DNA of 64,000 nucleotides from Maribacter sp. BPC-D8 (GCF_035207705.1 NZ_CP128187.1:1488001-1552000), one strand, 5' to 3'. Shown: positions 9,411-18,766, numbered from the stretch's first letter. The notes: a model not told the origin generated them from the sequence alone. Numbers and translations are program-made.

Positions 9411-10064
9411 TTATAATATTTGAAGAAGCTTTTCTTCAAAAACCTCAGATAGCTTTACTGGCAAAGCCTTGTGTATCGCTAAAGTGATGATGAGTTGTTT
9501 ATTAGTGATTTGAAGTTGTAAAGTATCCCCTTGCTTTAAGGCTATACTATGCACACCTTGCCAAGCTTCTTTACCTAAAATATCTTTGGTAATTTGTTGT
9601 ACCGCGGTAGTAAGCGCCGTAAAAACATCTTGAACATTTAATCTGTTGTTCAGCTCATCTACTGAAATACTTTCTATGTTGAATTCTTGTATTTGACTGC
9701 CTAATTCGCTTTGCCCATTCTGCAACCAACGTTTAAGTTGTAAAACCGTTAGCTTTTCATCAGTAGATGATATAGGTCTACTAATTGCACCTTTAGATAA
9801 TTCTACGACCATTTTCTTAGGTTGTTTTATAATAACAACCGACATACGGTGAATGTTAAAAAAGGACACCTGATCATCTTGCGAGAGTATGCATACAGAT
9901 TTTAGGTGATGATCTTCTTTAGAAATATCTAGAATTACACCTTCTAAATAGATCCCGTTATCGAATGAAATGCCTACAAGAATATCTTCTTCTTTTTTAA
10001 AAACTGACAACAGTATTTCTTCTGGCGTTTGGGCTACAAACGCTTTATAATATGATTTTTCCAT
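9411..10064 (-). CDS. Hypothetical soluble protein
   Basis: A 217-residue protein without signal peptide or membrane segment. Residues about 25-80 are rich in short beta strands (DILVGISFDNGIYLEGVIL, then VSFFNIHRMSVVII), a pattern seen in small SH3- or Sm-like barrels; this is a guess about fold, not function. The second half is helical, then ends in an amphipathic strand-helix segment. It sits mid-way in the minus-strand M48 gene run, 12 bp after the membrane-protein gene upstream. Family not recognised. Confidence 0.55.
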   Translation of the reverse strand: MEKSYYKAFVAQTPEEILLSVFKKEEDILVGISFDNGIYLEGVILDISKEDHHLKSVCILSQDDQVSFFNIHRMSVVIIKQPKKMVVELSKGAISRPISSTDEKLTVLQLKRWLQNGQSELGSQIQEFNIESISVDELNNRLNVQDVFTALTTAVQQITKDILGKEAWQGVHSIALKQGDTLQLQITNKQLIITLAIHKALPVKLSEVFEEKLLQIL

Positions 10065-10076
10065 GATAAAAAGGGA

Positions 10077-11048
10077 TTATGATTCTACTACGAGATATTG
10101 ATAATCTTCTGGCAGTTGTTTTAATAAATAAAGCTGGGTATTCTCTTCAGCTATAGTCTTGTAATCGAAATATCTAAAAGTTTCAAGTACTAAATCTGGA
10201 TAGTTCATTTTAACCAACCCCATACCAACACTTTCAGTTAAAGGCTTGTTTTCGGTAGCGTCTTTTCTTGGCTTATGCTTTTCAAAGGCAATGTAAAATG
10301 TGTTTAAACATTTTTGATCTACCCAAATGTTATTTAGGTAAATAGGTGCATCTGGTTTAGAGAACTCTTTTTGTATTACCTGATCGATATATGCTGCTTT
10401 TGCAGAACCATAAGTATTGGTGACAATTGCATTGTGTTTGTATCTAAATGAATCACCAATATCATCAATAGTATTAGGTTTTACTATCAGCTCATAAAAA
10501 CCTTTAGGCTCGTCTTTGATCTTAAAATTTATATGACCCTCTAAGCTCCAAACCTCAGGATACTTTATTACAAGACCACATATTTTATTTGAAAAATATT
10601 GAAAGTCGGCAAGCGTAGGTTCAGCTTCTAGACTTAAATCTAAAGTATGGTTAAAGACATCTACTTCTATGTTCAGAACATCATCTTGCAACAACTCATG
10701 TAGTTCTTTCTCTAGAACAATTACTTCTTCTTGGTAGCGCGTTAAAGACTCAATACTTCTATCATTACTAGCATGATAAGGAAAATGCAAATTTTTATTT
10801 TTCGCATCCCATTCGAAAGTGATAATAATCTCTGTATTTTCTTTAAGCTCCAATTCTACCCAGTATAAATGAGGGTTCATGTTAGCAGCATTAAAGTTTC
10901 TTTTAAAAGTCAGAATTTCATACTTGTCGTTATGAAACTCATGTAGGTGTGCTACAAAGTCCCTTTTTGCCTTAACATTAGACAATTTAGAACTAACAAA
11001 AATTAAAAGAATTACAATTATGACGACGCAAAAAAAGTATTTGTACAT
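10077..11048 (-). CDS. Membrane-anchored hypothetical protein
   Basis: ATG 11048 starts directly before a single N-terminal membrane segment (YKYFFCVVIIVILLIFV); an in-frame ATG at 11066 adds six residues and is the alternative. The remaining 300 residues are soluble, with mixed helix and strand, and show no motif I recognise. The orientation of the soluble part is uncertain, because the segment could be an uncleaved anchor. It lies 24-42 bp downstream of the small paralog gene, inside the same minus-strand run. Confidence 0.58.
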   Translation of the reverse strand: MYKYFFCVVIIVILLIFVSSKLSNVKAKRDFVAHLHEFHNDKYEILTFKRNFNAANMNPHLYWVELELKENTEIIITFEWDAKNKNLHFPYHASNDRSIESLTRYQEEVIVLEKELHELLQDDVLNIEVDVFNHTLDLSLEAEPTLADFQYFSNKICGLVIKYPEVWSLEGHINFKIKDEPKGFYELIVKPNTIDDIGDSFRYKHNAIVTNTYGSAKAAYIDQVIQKEFSKPDAPIYLNNIWVDQKCLNTFYIAFEKHKPRKDATENKPLTESVGMGLVKMNYPDLVLETFRYFDYKTIAEENTQLYLLKQLPEDYQYLVVES

Positions 11049-11090
11049 AGCTATATCTTTAACCAATTACACTTTAGATCTAAAGAAGTT

Positions 11091-11501
11091 CTATAAATTA
11101 TTTTCTAATAATTCTGATAGTACAGTAGTACGTTCTTCTACCTTTTCGGCATTAATAATCGGACTGTGATCGATAATTAAAACACCATCAGAAAAAGTGA
11201 ATCCGTTTCTAGGGTTGTGGTGGTCTTTGGTATTTGTAATACGTATTTCTTTTAAGCTTTCTGCTAAAGCCTCTTTACCCATATCATCTGCAGTAATTGA
11301 TTTTAAAGCAGCTATAAGAGGTAAGAAATAAATTTTTGGATAAGAGTCATTATAAAGATGCATGAAGCGATCTTCAAATAAAGTTTCCCATTCAATGTTT
11401 AAAGGAACATCAAATCCTGCGGCTTCAATAATTTGAGCTTTTAACTGTGGAAGTTGTTCTTCTTGAAAAGTCTTTGTAAAACGGTTTTCTTTTAATCCCA
11501 T
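11091..11501 (-). CDS. Stand-alone copy of the N-domain found in the 8199-9368 product
   Basis: A 136-residue soluble protein. It aligns end to end with residues 1-137 of the larger product three genes downstream; both begin MGLKE, carry EDRFxHLYND and YFLPLI near the middle, and DGVLxIDHSPxINA near the end. This is a duplication followed by fusion or loss of the DUF6882-like part. Two conserved acidic/histidine clusters (DHHN and IDHSP) could bind a metal or partner; that is inference. Confidence 0.68.
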   Translation of the reverse strand: MGLKENRFTKTFQEEQLPQLKAQIIEAAGFDVPLNIEWETLFEDRFMHLYNDSYPKIYFLPLIAALKSITADDMGKEALAESLKEIRITNTKDHHNPRNGFTFSDGVLIIDHSPIINAEKVEERTTVLSELLENNL

Positions 11502-11565
11502 GATGTATAGTTTTAATATTTAGCTAAAAAACATTAGTACGTTTTTTAGGTATAGTTGTAAAAAA

Positions 11566-12126
11566 TTATGATTTGTTAAATGAATTGTAGGTTACGTGTG
11601 TCCAGTATGGCGTAATGAGCTCTATATCTTCTTTTAATGTTTTTAACCAATAAGAATCAACAGCTTCGAAAACATTTTCAGGTTTGTTTTTTAAAATCTC
11701 AGAAATATCTTCTGAAATTTTATTAATTTCATCGAAGAGCCCTTTGTTTTGATTTCCAATTGGATCAATGTCACCCGTAAGGTCAAAAATTTCCCCTGCT
11801 TCTAGAAGAAATAAATCTAGTTGCCTATCTGGGTGATTACTAAAAAATTCTGAAGTTTCATTTTTACAAGAAGCTACTAATTGTAAATCTATAGGTTGTG
11901 TTTTTAGGTAATCTAAGAATTGGTATAGTTTCTCAATTCCTTTTTTAAAATCTCCTTGAATTGCAATTGGAGCCTCATCATAATCCCATATTCTTGAATT
12001 AGTCATTTTGGTATCACAACCAAGAACTATTTTATATATAAGGGGAATTGGATGCCTAGATTCTGAAAGATCTCTAAGTTTTTTTAATTCTTTATCTCCA
12101 CTATAGAGATATGCTCTATTTGCCAT
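11566..12126 (-). CDS. Hypothetical soluble protein, MANRAYLYS start
   Basis: A 186-residue cytosolic protein with no membrane segment. Its opening (MANRAYLYSGDKELKKL) is, as far as I recall, shared by a set of uncharacterised bacterial proteins often found among stress or toxin-immunity genes. A CAAAACTA at 12155-12162, read in reverse as TAGTTTTG, matches a Bacteroidota -7 box just before the ATG, so this gene is probably the first of the minus-strand run. No catalytic motif is visible. Confidence 0.55.
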   Translation of the reverse strand: MANRAYLYSGDKELKKLRDLSESRHPIPLIYKIVLGCDTKMTNSRIWDYDEAPIAIQGDFKKGIEKLYQFLDYLKTQPIDLQLVASCKNETSEFFSNHPDRQLDLFLLEAGEIFDLTGDIDPIGNQNKGLFDEINKISEDISEILKNKPENVFEAVDSYWLKTLKEDIELITPYWTHVTYNSFNKS

Positions 12127-12225
12127 ATTATTTTTTTTGAGTTATTACTTACCTCAAAACTATAACATGAATTAGCAGACATTAAATCCGTTTTATAAGT
12201 GCATACCTCTGTTTTATATTTGCGC

Positions 12226-12963
12226 CTAAAGCGTATCTAAAATCTGTTTTAAGTAAGATTTCTTGCGTGTTGCAACTGGTATGGTCTCGTCATTTGTTAA
12301 GCGAACAGTATTATTCATATTTACTGTCTTTATATACTTTACGTTCACCAAATGAGATTGGTGTACACGTACAAAAGTGTGCTCACTTAATATATTCTCG
12401 TAGTATTTTAGATTGCGAGCACTCATGATTTTTTTATCCGTAGTATGAAAAACAGTGTAAGCACCATCAGACTGACAACGAACAATATCTGTTATTTGAA
12501 GAAAGTATTGCGCATCTGCCGTTTTAATCAATAAGGTCTTCTGAATTTCTTTTTCATTAATTTCAGAAACTTTTTCAACTGCATTTTTGTAAACCTGTTC
12601 CTTTTTGAAACCAACTCTAAACCTATCGATACATTCAGACAACTCATCAGAATCTATAGGTTTTAATAAATAATCTATGGTATCAAATTTTATGGCCTTA
12701 ATAGCAAATTCGTCATAAGCTGTGGTAAAAATTATTTTGAAAGCAATACTGTTCAAAGACTCTAATATTTGAAAAGCATTACCACCAATAAGCTCAATAT
12801 CTAAGAAAACAAGATCCGGAGTATTATCTTTTAAAAATGAAATAGCTTCTTCAACATTATCTATTTTGGCGATAACCTCAATATCTTTTTGAGTGTATGC
12901 AATAAGTTTATCTAATGTTTTAAGTGCATTAAACTCATCTTCTATTATAACTGCCTTTATCAT
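12226..12963 (-). CDS. LytTR-family response regulator
   Basis: A 245-residue two-domain regulator. The receiver domain (1-120) has the acidic pair IIEDE at 6-10, the phosphoacceptor D55 in DLVFLDIEL, and the KPID lysine near 104. The LytTR DNA-binding domain spans about 140-245, with FVRVHQSHLVNVKYI and the terminal VATRKKSY motif. It overlaps the kinase gene by 4 bp (ATGA), so the pair is translationally coupled. LytTR proteins bind paired direct or inverted repeats; candidate sites are noted at 14841-14875 and 5091-5100. Confidence 0.93.
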   Translation of the reverse strand: MIKAVIIEDEFNALKTLDKLIAYTQKDIEVIAKIDNVEEAISFLKDNTPDLVFLDIELIGGNAFQILESLNSIAFKIIFTTAYDEFAIKAIKFDTIDYLLKPIDSDELSECIDRFRVGFKKEQVYKNAVEKVSEINEKEIQKTLLIKTADAQYFLQITDIVRCQSDGAYTVFHTTDKKIMSARNLKYYENILSEHTFVRVHQSHLVNVKYIKTVNMNNTVRLTNDETIPVATRKKSYLKQILDTL

Positions 12964-14798
12964 GAAAGTTTCAATTTAAAAAATACTTTTGTTCCTATAG
13001 GGTTATTGTTTTCGTCGAACAAATCTTCTATCATAAATGATTTCTCTTCGCCCTTATTTCTCATTTTTAGACGCTCTAAAAATATAGTTGTTGCATGTAA
13101 CTCTTCGGTTAACTTTTCTTTCTTTGCTTTTGTCGACCTACCTAATCCATTATCTAGTATTACAAATAACAACCCTTCAGAATCCTTCTCTATTTTAAGT
13201 AGAAGCTCCCCTCCTTCTTTCTTCTCTTTTAATCCGTATTCTATAGCATTCTCTACAAAAGGCTGCAATAACATTGGTGGCACATGTATAGCTTTTACGT
13301 CTAATGATTCTTCTATTTCAACTGTATAGGTAAACACATTGTTAAACCGTAACTGCTGTGTTTCTATATAGTTTTTGATCATAGCAACCTCTTTATCTAA
13401 AGTGATGGACTCTTTTCTAACATAGTCGAAATTTTGTCTGATCAACTTCGAAAATCTAGCGATATGATTAGATGATTTAATGGGGTTGCCTTCTAAGGTG
13501 ATGTTCTGAATGGCAGCTAAGGTGTTGAATATAAAATGCGGATTCATTTGAACTCGCAAAAGGCGCTGCTCTAAATTTGATGCTTTATTGGCTGCTTTTA
13601 ACTTAGTATTATATATATAAAAACCCGTAGCTATTAATATGAGAACAAACAGCATAATTGCACTTGCTAAAAGCAACTGGTTTCTATTATTAATTTCTTT
13701 TTGGTGGCTTATTTCGGTCTCTTTCTGTTTAACCTCATAATTTACATTCGCAAAATTCAAGAGCCTGTCTTTTTCTAAATTGCTGACATTCAATTGTAGG
13801 CTATCTCTAATAATTTGATGGTTTAATGCCGTAGTATAGTCACCCGACATTATTGCAATCGCAACCAATTTATCTCTAACCTCAATTTCTTCTTTTCGGT
13901 TATGGTTGGCGATATAAATTTCTAATGCTTTTTTGTAATTTACTTCTGCCGAGTCATTTTCGGCTTTCAGTAAAAATAAATTTCCCAAACCTTTGTATGG
14001 GGCAGCATTAATAGCTTTTATATTTTTATTTAAAGTAGCAGAACCTCTTAAAAATTTTTCGGCATTTGCATATGCACCAGCTTCAATATACGTATAGCCA
14101 ATATTATTTAAAATACTGACCATTGTCTTAGGGTCTCTCTGAGATTGATTCAACGCCATAGCTTCTGAAAAACTAGCCAAAGCTTTGTTGTATTCTTTTA
14201 ATTTTAAATGAACACTTGCTTTATTACCCTTAATTGCAATAATAGAAGTGGTATCGACACCTGTAGAAAACAGGCTATCAGTAGCTTGTATATACGTTAA
14301 TGCCTCGTCATAATCTTTTAGTTGAAAATGAAGTTTAAAAAGCTGGTTGTAAGCTTTACCTTCAATTCGTTTGTCACCAATAAGTTGCGCCAAACTCAAT
14401 GCTTTTAAGGCATAAACTTGAGACGTTTCAACATCGCCCATATGTAAAGAAGCACCACTTAACGTAATTAAACTTCTGCTCTCATTATACGTATCATTTA
14501 ATTCAGCAAATAATTCATTACACTTTAAATGCGTGGTTAAAGATTCTTGAAATTTATCATTTAGGTATAAAGCTTCGCCTTTATTAAACAATAACATTGC
14601 TTCTTCTAAGGTTGTCAATTGCTTCGTATTTTGCAATAAACTATCTAACTTTAAAAGTGCTTTTTCGGGTTGCTTTTGAGTTAAACTATCGATAACCAAT
14701 AAGCTTTTTTCAATGCTCGGGCGCATGGTATCTGCTTTGGTACAGGCAAAAAGTAATAGTATAAAAAGAGCATAGAAACCTAATTGTCTTAGGTTCAT
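12960..14798 (-). CDS. TPR sensor histidine kinase, LytS/YehU type, lipoprotein-like N-terminus
   Basis: ATG 14798 is preferred over 14813 because it opens directly into a lipoprotein-type signal (ALFILLLFAC). Residues about 30-340 are TPR helices, facing the periplasm if the signal is used. A membrane segment follows near 375-397. The His_kinase domain has its phosphoacceptor H421 in QMNPHFIFNTL, and an HATPase_c region with PMLLQPFVENAIEYGLKE. This is the usual Bacteroidota form that phosphorylates a LytTR partner, here the gene that follows. The stimulus is unknown. Confidence 0.9.
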   Translation of the reverse strand: MNLRQLGFYALFILLLFACTKADTMRPSIEKSLLVIDSLTQKQPEKALLKLDSLLQNTKQLTTLEEAMLLFNKGEALYLNDKFQESLTTHLKCNELFAELNDTYNESRSLITLSGASLHMGDVETSQVYALKALSLAQLIGDKRIEGKAYNQLFKLHFQLKDYDEALTYIQATDSLFSTGVDTTSIIAIKGNKASVHLKLKEYNKALASFSEAMALNQSQRDPKTMVSILNNIGYTYIEAGAYANAEKFLRGSATLNKNIKAINAAPYKGLGNLFLLKAENDSAEVNYKKALEIYIANHNRKEEIEVRDKLVAIAIMSGDYTTALNHQIIRDSLQLNVSNLEKDRLLNFANVNYEVKQKETEISHQKEINNRNQLLLASAIMLFVLILIATGFYIYNTKLKAANKASNLEQRLLRVQMNPHFIFNTLAAIQNITLEGNPIKSSNHIARFSKLIRQNFDYVRKESITLDKEVAMIKNYIETQQLRFNNVFTYTVEIEESLDVKAIHVPPMLLQPFVENAIEYGLKEKKEGGELLLKIEKDSEGLLFVILDNGLGRSTKAKKEKLTEELHATTIFLERLKMRNKGEEKSFMIEDLFDENNNPIGTKVFFKLKLS

Positions 14799-15135
14799 GT
14801 ATATTGAAGTCATAAAGGTAAATCTGGAGGTGGTTTAAGTGTGCTAAAATAAGCAATCATCTATGTTTAGCATACGATTTTAGTATTGTCTTTTTGTTAA
14901 AAAGTGATACATCAATCGCGAATATTTCCTTCCTATTATCGAAAAGAATCAATCCGTAATTACAATTCAAACTAACAGACACCATAGTAACAAGAACAGT
15001 CGTAAATAGTACGAAGCAGAAAATTAAATCATCCAAAGAAAAAAACTTTTAAATTGCTCAAGTATTTTTAATTAGAATTAGATACGAGAATAAACCTGTA
15101 ATTTCACTTTTAAAATACGACTAGCTTATTAGCGA
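14799..15135. promoter_or_regulatory. Divergent intergenic region with inverted repeat
   Basis: A 337-bp gap between the divergent sensor kinase and DUF3095 genes. GTGCTAAA (14841-14848) and TTTAGCATAC (14866-14875) form an inverted repeat with arms TGCTAAA/TTTAGCA about 43 bp from the kinase start codon, a fitting place for autoregulation. The rest is AT-rich, with no further clear signal. Confidence 0.45.
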
Positions 15136-16299
15136 ATGAAAAACACCAAATTCTATACAGAGCTTAAAAAGTTAAAAAAACCGCTAGTAGCCATACTAGA
15201 GAAGGAGTCTGACTTTACAGCTGTGCCACTTACTTGGCATGTGGTGGTTGTAGATATTCAAAATTCTACACAAGCAGTACAAGATGGTAATCACCACCAG
15301 GTAAATTTAACGGCTACCGGTAGTATTATTTCTGTATTGAATACCGTTCGTAAATTCAAACAGAATATCGAGATTCCGTATTTCTTTGGTGGTGACGGCG
15401 CAACCTTCTTATTACCAAACAATTTACTTGACAAGGTACTTGCCGTATTAGACAATTATAGCGTTCACATTAAGCTAAAAACCAATTTAGTATTAAGAGT
15501 AGGTCATGTTTCGGTTAAAGACCTGGTATCGAATAATTGTCATCTTAAAATTACCAAACACCAACTTACCGAACGGCTGACCATACCTATAATATTGGGC
15601 AACGGACTACATAAAGCTGAAGAGATTATTAAATCTAACTTTGTGGCATCGAGCAATGTGCACTTCAATAAAAACCTTTTGAATTTAGAAGGTATGGAGT
15701 GTAGATGGGAAGAAGTGAATCCGGAACAAAATCAAGCTAAGGTCGTTTGTTTATTATTAGATGCAACCGAAGAAAAGCTTCAAAGAGAAATCTATAAAGA
15801 GATTTTAATAAAGATGGATGCTTTTTTCGGAACCTTTTCCGAAAGGCAACCCATAAAAAGTGAGCGCCTAAAGCTAGATGCAAGCCTTTATAAAATATGG
15901 GAAGAAATGCGCGTAAGCCTAGCAGATAAAAATTGGTTCTACTTTATTAAAAACTGGATCAAAACTAATATCGGCCGTATATATTTTAGCCTATCTAAAA
16001 GCGTAAAACAATACCTAAAACAAGTTGGTCAGTTATCGCATTCATTTATGTTAGATGGTATGATCAATACCATTTTTACGGCAGAACAAGATAAAATCGA
16101 TCTATTTATAGACTACCTAAACCAACTAGAAACCGAAGGTAAAATAGTATACGGTATACACGTTACCCATGCCTCTGTAATGTCTTGCTATGTTTTAGAT
16201 AGAAAAACCAGTCACTCTCATTTTGTTGATGGTACCGAAGGCGGCTACACATCTGCGGCAAAAATGCTCAAAGTCAAAAAAAAGGCATTGACTAACTAG
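15136..16299 (+). CDS. DUF3095 protein, class III cyclase-like
   Basis: A 387-residue soluble protein. The N-terminal half has the DUF3095 signature: VVVVDIQNSTQAVQDG (about 33-48) and PYFFGGDGATFLLP (about 79-92). The two aspartates in DIQNST and GGDGA occupy the places of the metal-binding aspartates of class III nucleotide cyclases, so a nucleotide-related activity is plausible but unproven. The C-terminal half ends with a region containing HVTHASVMSCYV. It stands alone in its transcription unit, divergent from the LytTR kinase. Confidence 0.78.
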   Translation: MKNTKFYTELKKLKKPLVAILEKESDFTAVPLTWHVVVVDIQNSTQAVQDGNHHQVNLTATGSIISVLNTVRKFKQNIEIPYFFGGDGATFLLPNNLLDKVLAVLDNYSVHIKLKTNLVLRVGHVSVKDLVSNNCHLKITKHQLTERLTIPIILGNGLHKAEEIIKSNFVASSNVHFNKNLLNLEGMECRWEEVNPEQNQAKVVCLLLDATEEKLQREIYKEILIKMDAFFGTFSERQPIKSERLKLDASLYKIWEEMRVSLADKNWFYFIKNWIKTNIGRIYFSLSKSVKQYLKQVGQLSHSFMLDGMINTIFTAEQDKIDLFIDYLNQLETEGKIVYGIHVTHASVMSCYVLDRKTSHSHFVDGTEGGYTSAAKMLKVKKKALTN

Positions 16300-16431
16300 T
16301 TCCCTCTCCTTTGATTATATCAACATTTTAGTCCTTCAATTTTTTACGGTCAATTAATGTAATATTAGAGCAAATCTATATCTGTTGGTGTTGCTACCTT
16401 GCTATCAGTAGTAATAATTAAAAATATACAG

Positions 16432-16776
16432 ATGATTACAGAAGATAAAAGTATAGATAAATCGAAAACCACGGGAGGTCTGCAAAACGAGGTTCCTCAG
16501 AATAAAGGAATATCTCAGAACGAAGATTTAAATGAAACCTTAGATGAACCCGTAAATAATGGCGGAGTAGCAACATCTAGCTACGATTTACATATAGAAA
16601 AGCAGTGGTTGGCGGTAAAAGATGAATATTTAGCGAATTTTCCAGAAACACAAGATGTAGATAATAACGGAGAGCTCGACGGTGTTGAAGCCTTAATAAG
16701 CACTATTGCAAAAAGAAGAAAGAAATCTGAACAAGAGATTCACGATGAAATAATGAATTGGACCGTAAATAAGTAA
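16432..16776 (+). CDS. Small acidic protein with CsbD-like C-terminus
   Basis: ATG 16432 gives 114 residues; a TTG start at 16399 is possible but less likely. The first 55 residues are low-complexity and polar. The last 55 (EKQWLAVKDEYLANFPE onward, ending EIHDEIMNW) follow the CsbD general-stress pattern: a W near the start, a D/E-rich centre, then a helix ending in an E-I-x-x-W motif. The stretch DVDNNGELDGVE also looks like an EF-hand loop, which is the alternative reading. The next gene begins 2 bp after the stop. Confidence 0.55.
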   Translation: MITEDKSIDKSKTTGGLQNEVPQNKGISQNEDLNETLDEPVNNGGVATSSYDLHIEKQWLAVKDEYLANFPETQDVDNNGELDGVEALISTIAKRRKKSEQEIHDEIMNWTVNK

Positions 16777-16778
16777 AC

Positions 16779-16937
16779 ATGAAAAATATAATATACATTT
16801 TAGTAGCCGCATTGGTCGTAAGTTGGGTATTAGGCTTTGTGGTATTTAAAGTTATGGGAGCCTTAGTTCACCTACTTCTATTATTGGCAGTAGTACTTTT
16901 AATTTACAATTGGTTAAGCAATAAGACAAGTACCTAA
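16779..16937 (+). CDS. lmo0937-family (DUF5670-like) small membrane protein
   Basis: This 52-residue gene begins MKNIIYILVAALVVSWVLG and has two hydrophobic segments separated by FKVMGALVHLLL. That is the pattern of lmo0937-family membrane proteins (W.LGF..F...G.L.HLLL..A). It starts 2 bp after the CsbD-like gene, and both types are commonly stress-induced. The role is unknown. The stop is at 16935-16937 and the next gene is 95 bp away. Confidence 0.75.
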   Translation: MKNIIYILVAALVVSWVLGFVVFKVMGALVHLLLLLAVVLLIYNWLSNKTST

Positions 16938-17006
16938 ATAAAAGATTTGCAGATTAAAACGCTATAACTTTTTATGCAGTTAGTAACAAGCACCACAACT
17001 TATTAC

Positions 17007-17014
17007 TAGTTTTG
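17007..17014 (+). promoter_or_regulatory. Predicted -7 promoter box of the ABC-F gene
   Basis: TAGTTTTG at 17007-17014 matches the Bacteroidota TAnnTTTG box, 18 bp before the ATG at 17033. No perfect TTTG is present at the -33 position. Confidence 0.4.
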
Positions 17015-17032
17015 CATTTTTAAATATATAGC

Positions 17033-18670
17033 ATGATTTCAGTAGATAACCTAGCCGTAGAATTCAGTGGCACTACCCTATTCAGTGACGTATCTTTTGT
17101 CATAAACCCAACCGATAAAATTGCCCTAATGGGTAAAAACGGAGCCGGTAAATCTACCATGATGAAAATTATCGCTGGTGAGCAAAAAGGCACGCGAGGT
17201 AATGTTCGAGTACCTAAAGATGCGGTTATCGCGTATTTACCACAACACTTATTAACAGAAGATAATTGTACTGTTTTTGAAGAAGCAGCCAAGGCATTTA
17301 AGCATGTTTTTACCATGCGCGATGAAATGGACAAGCTGAACAAAGAACTAGAGACCAGAACAGACTATGAGAGTGATGCCTATATGAGCATCATTGAAAA
17401 AGTATCTGATCTTGGCGAAAAATACTATGCCCTAGATGAAGTCAATTATGATGCAGAAGTAGAAAAGGCATTAAAGGGATTAGGTTTTAGACAAGAAGAT
17501 TTCACCAGACAAACAAATGAGTTTAGTGGCGGTTGGCGTATGCGTATAGAATTGGCAAAAATTCTATTACAAAAACCCGATTTAATTCTGTTAGATGAGC
17601 CTACAAACCATATAGATATAGAATCGGTTATTTGGTTAGAAGACTTCTTGTTGAATAAAGCAAATGCTGTTATGGTGATTTCTCACGATAGAGCTTTTAT
17701 TGACAATATTACCAACCGCACCATAGAAGTAACTATGGGGCGTATTTATGATTATAAGGCAAACTACAGCCATTATCTACAATTACGAGAAGATCGTAGG
17801 TCTCATCAAATAAAAGCCTACCAAGAGCAGCAAAAATTCATTGCCGACAATATGGCTTTTATAGAGCGATTTAAAGGCACCTACTCTAAAACTAATCAGG
17901 TTACATCGCGAGAGCGTATGCTTGAGAAATTAGAAAAAATAGAGATAGATGAAATCGATACCTCTTCATTAAAATTACGTTTTCCGCCAGCACCACGTTC
18001 AGGCGATTACCCTGTAACAGTCAAAGAGGTGTCTAAATCTTATGATGAACATGTGGTTTTTAAAGATGCCAATATGTCTATTGCAAGAGGAGAAAAAGTA
18101 TCTTTTGTAGGTAGAAACGGAGAAGGAAAATCTACGATGATTAAAGCTATCTTAGGCGAAATCCCTGTAGAGGGCACCTACCAACTTGGTCATAATGTAA
18201 AGGTCGGATACTTTGCCCAGAACCAAGCATCACTATTAGACCCAGAGCTTACCATCTTCCAAACAGTAGATGAAGTAGCCTTTGGTGATATTCGAAATCA
18301 GATTAAAAATATTCTAGGTCGTTTTATGTTTAGTGGCGATGATATTGACAAAAAGGTAAGCATGCTTTCCGGTGGAGAAAAAACCCGCTTGGCAATGGTA
18401 AAACTATTGCTAGAACCCGTAAATCTTTTAATATTAGATGAGCCTACCAATCACTTAGATTTGAAATCTAAAGATGTTCTAAAAGAAGCTTTATCAACAT
18501 ATGATGGTACACTTATATTAGTTTCTCACGACAGGGATTTTCTACAAGGTTTATCGCAAAAAGTATTTGAATTTAAAGAGCAACGCGTTATAGAGCATTT
18601 TGAAACTATTGATGCTTTCTTAGAGCGAAATAGAATAAAGAGTATTGCCGAAATCAATTTGATGCAATAA
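17033..18670 (+). CDS. ABC-F family ATPase
   Basis: A 545-residue soluble protein with two ATP-binding cassettes and no membrane segment, as in ribosome-associated ABC-F factors. The first Walker A is GKNGAGKST (34-42), with a FSGGWRMR signature and LLDEPTNHIDIES Walker B. The second site has GRNGEGKST, LSGGEKTR and ILDEPTNHLDLKS. The inter-domain linker (HQIKAYQEQQKFIADNMAFI) is present. Length and motifs fit the Uup/YbiT-like group; a specific antibiotic-protection role cannot be inferred. Confidence 0.93.
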   Translation: MISVDNLAVEFSGTTLFSDVSFVINPTDKIALMGKNGAGKSTMMKIIAGEQKGTRGNVRVPKDAVIAYLPQHLLTEDNCTVFEEAAKAFKHVFTMRDEMDKLNKELETRTDYESDAYMSIIEKVSDLGEKYYALDEVNYDAEVEKALKGLGFRQEDFTRQTNEFSGGWRMRIELAKILLQKPDLILLDEPTNHIDIESVIWLEDFLLNKANAVMVISHDRAFIDNITNRTIEVTMGRIYDYKANYSHYLQLREDRRSHQIKAYQEQQKFIADNMAFIERFKGTYSKTNQVTSRERMLEKLEKIEIDEIDTSSLKLRFPPAPRSGDYPVTVKEVSKSYDEHVVFKDANMSIARGEKVSFVGRNGEGKSTMIKAILGEIPVEGTYQLGHNVKVGYFAQNQASLLDPELTIFQTVDEVAFGDIRNQIKNILGRFMFSGDDIDKKVSMLSGGEKTRLAMVKLLLEPVNLLILDEPTNHLDLKSKDVLKEALSTYDGTLILVSHDRDFLQGLSQKVFEFKEQRVIEHFETIDAFLERNRIKSIAEINLMQ

Positions 18671-18746
18671 ATATTACTTTCTTTTTTTCCAATTTCTTAC
18701 ATTACACATAAAATGGGGATATATGTAATTGTACACATATACAATT

Positions 18747-18756
18747 GTTGGCAGTA
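18747..18756. repeat. End motif GTTGGCAGTA of a cassette-like element (upstream copy)
   Basis: GTTGGCAGTA occurs 11 bp before the Crp/Fnr start codon. The same 10-mer ends the split element at 22623-22632, and its reverse complement TACTGCCAAC opens that element (20582-20589 plus 22439-22440). The two genes between therefore lie between matching element ends. The left half of this upstream copy is not recognisable. Confidence 0.5.
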
Positions 18757-18766
18757 ATTAAAAAAA

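Noticed and set aside
13006..13329. 107-codon open frame on the plus strand
   Set aside because: It overlaps the histidine-kinase ATPase domain on the other strand and has no independent signal.
17020..17343. 107-codon open frame on the minus strand
   Set aside because: Shadow of the first ATP-binding cassette of the ABC-F gene.
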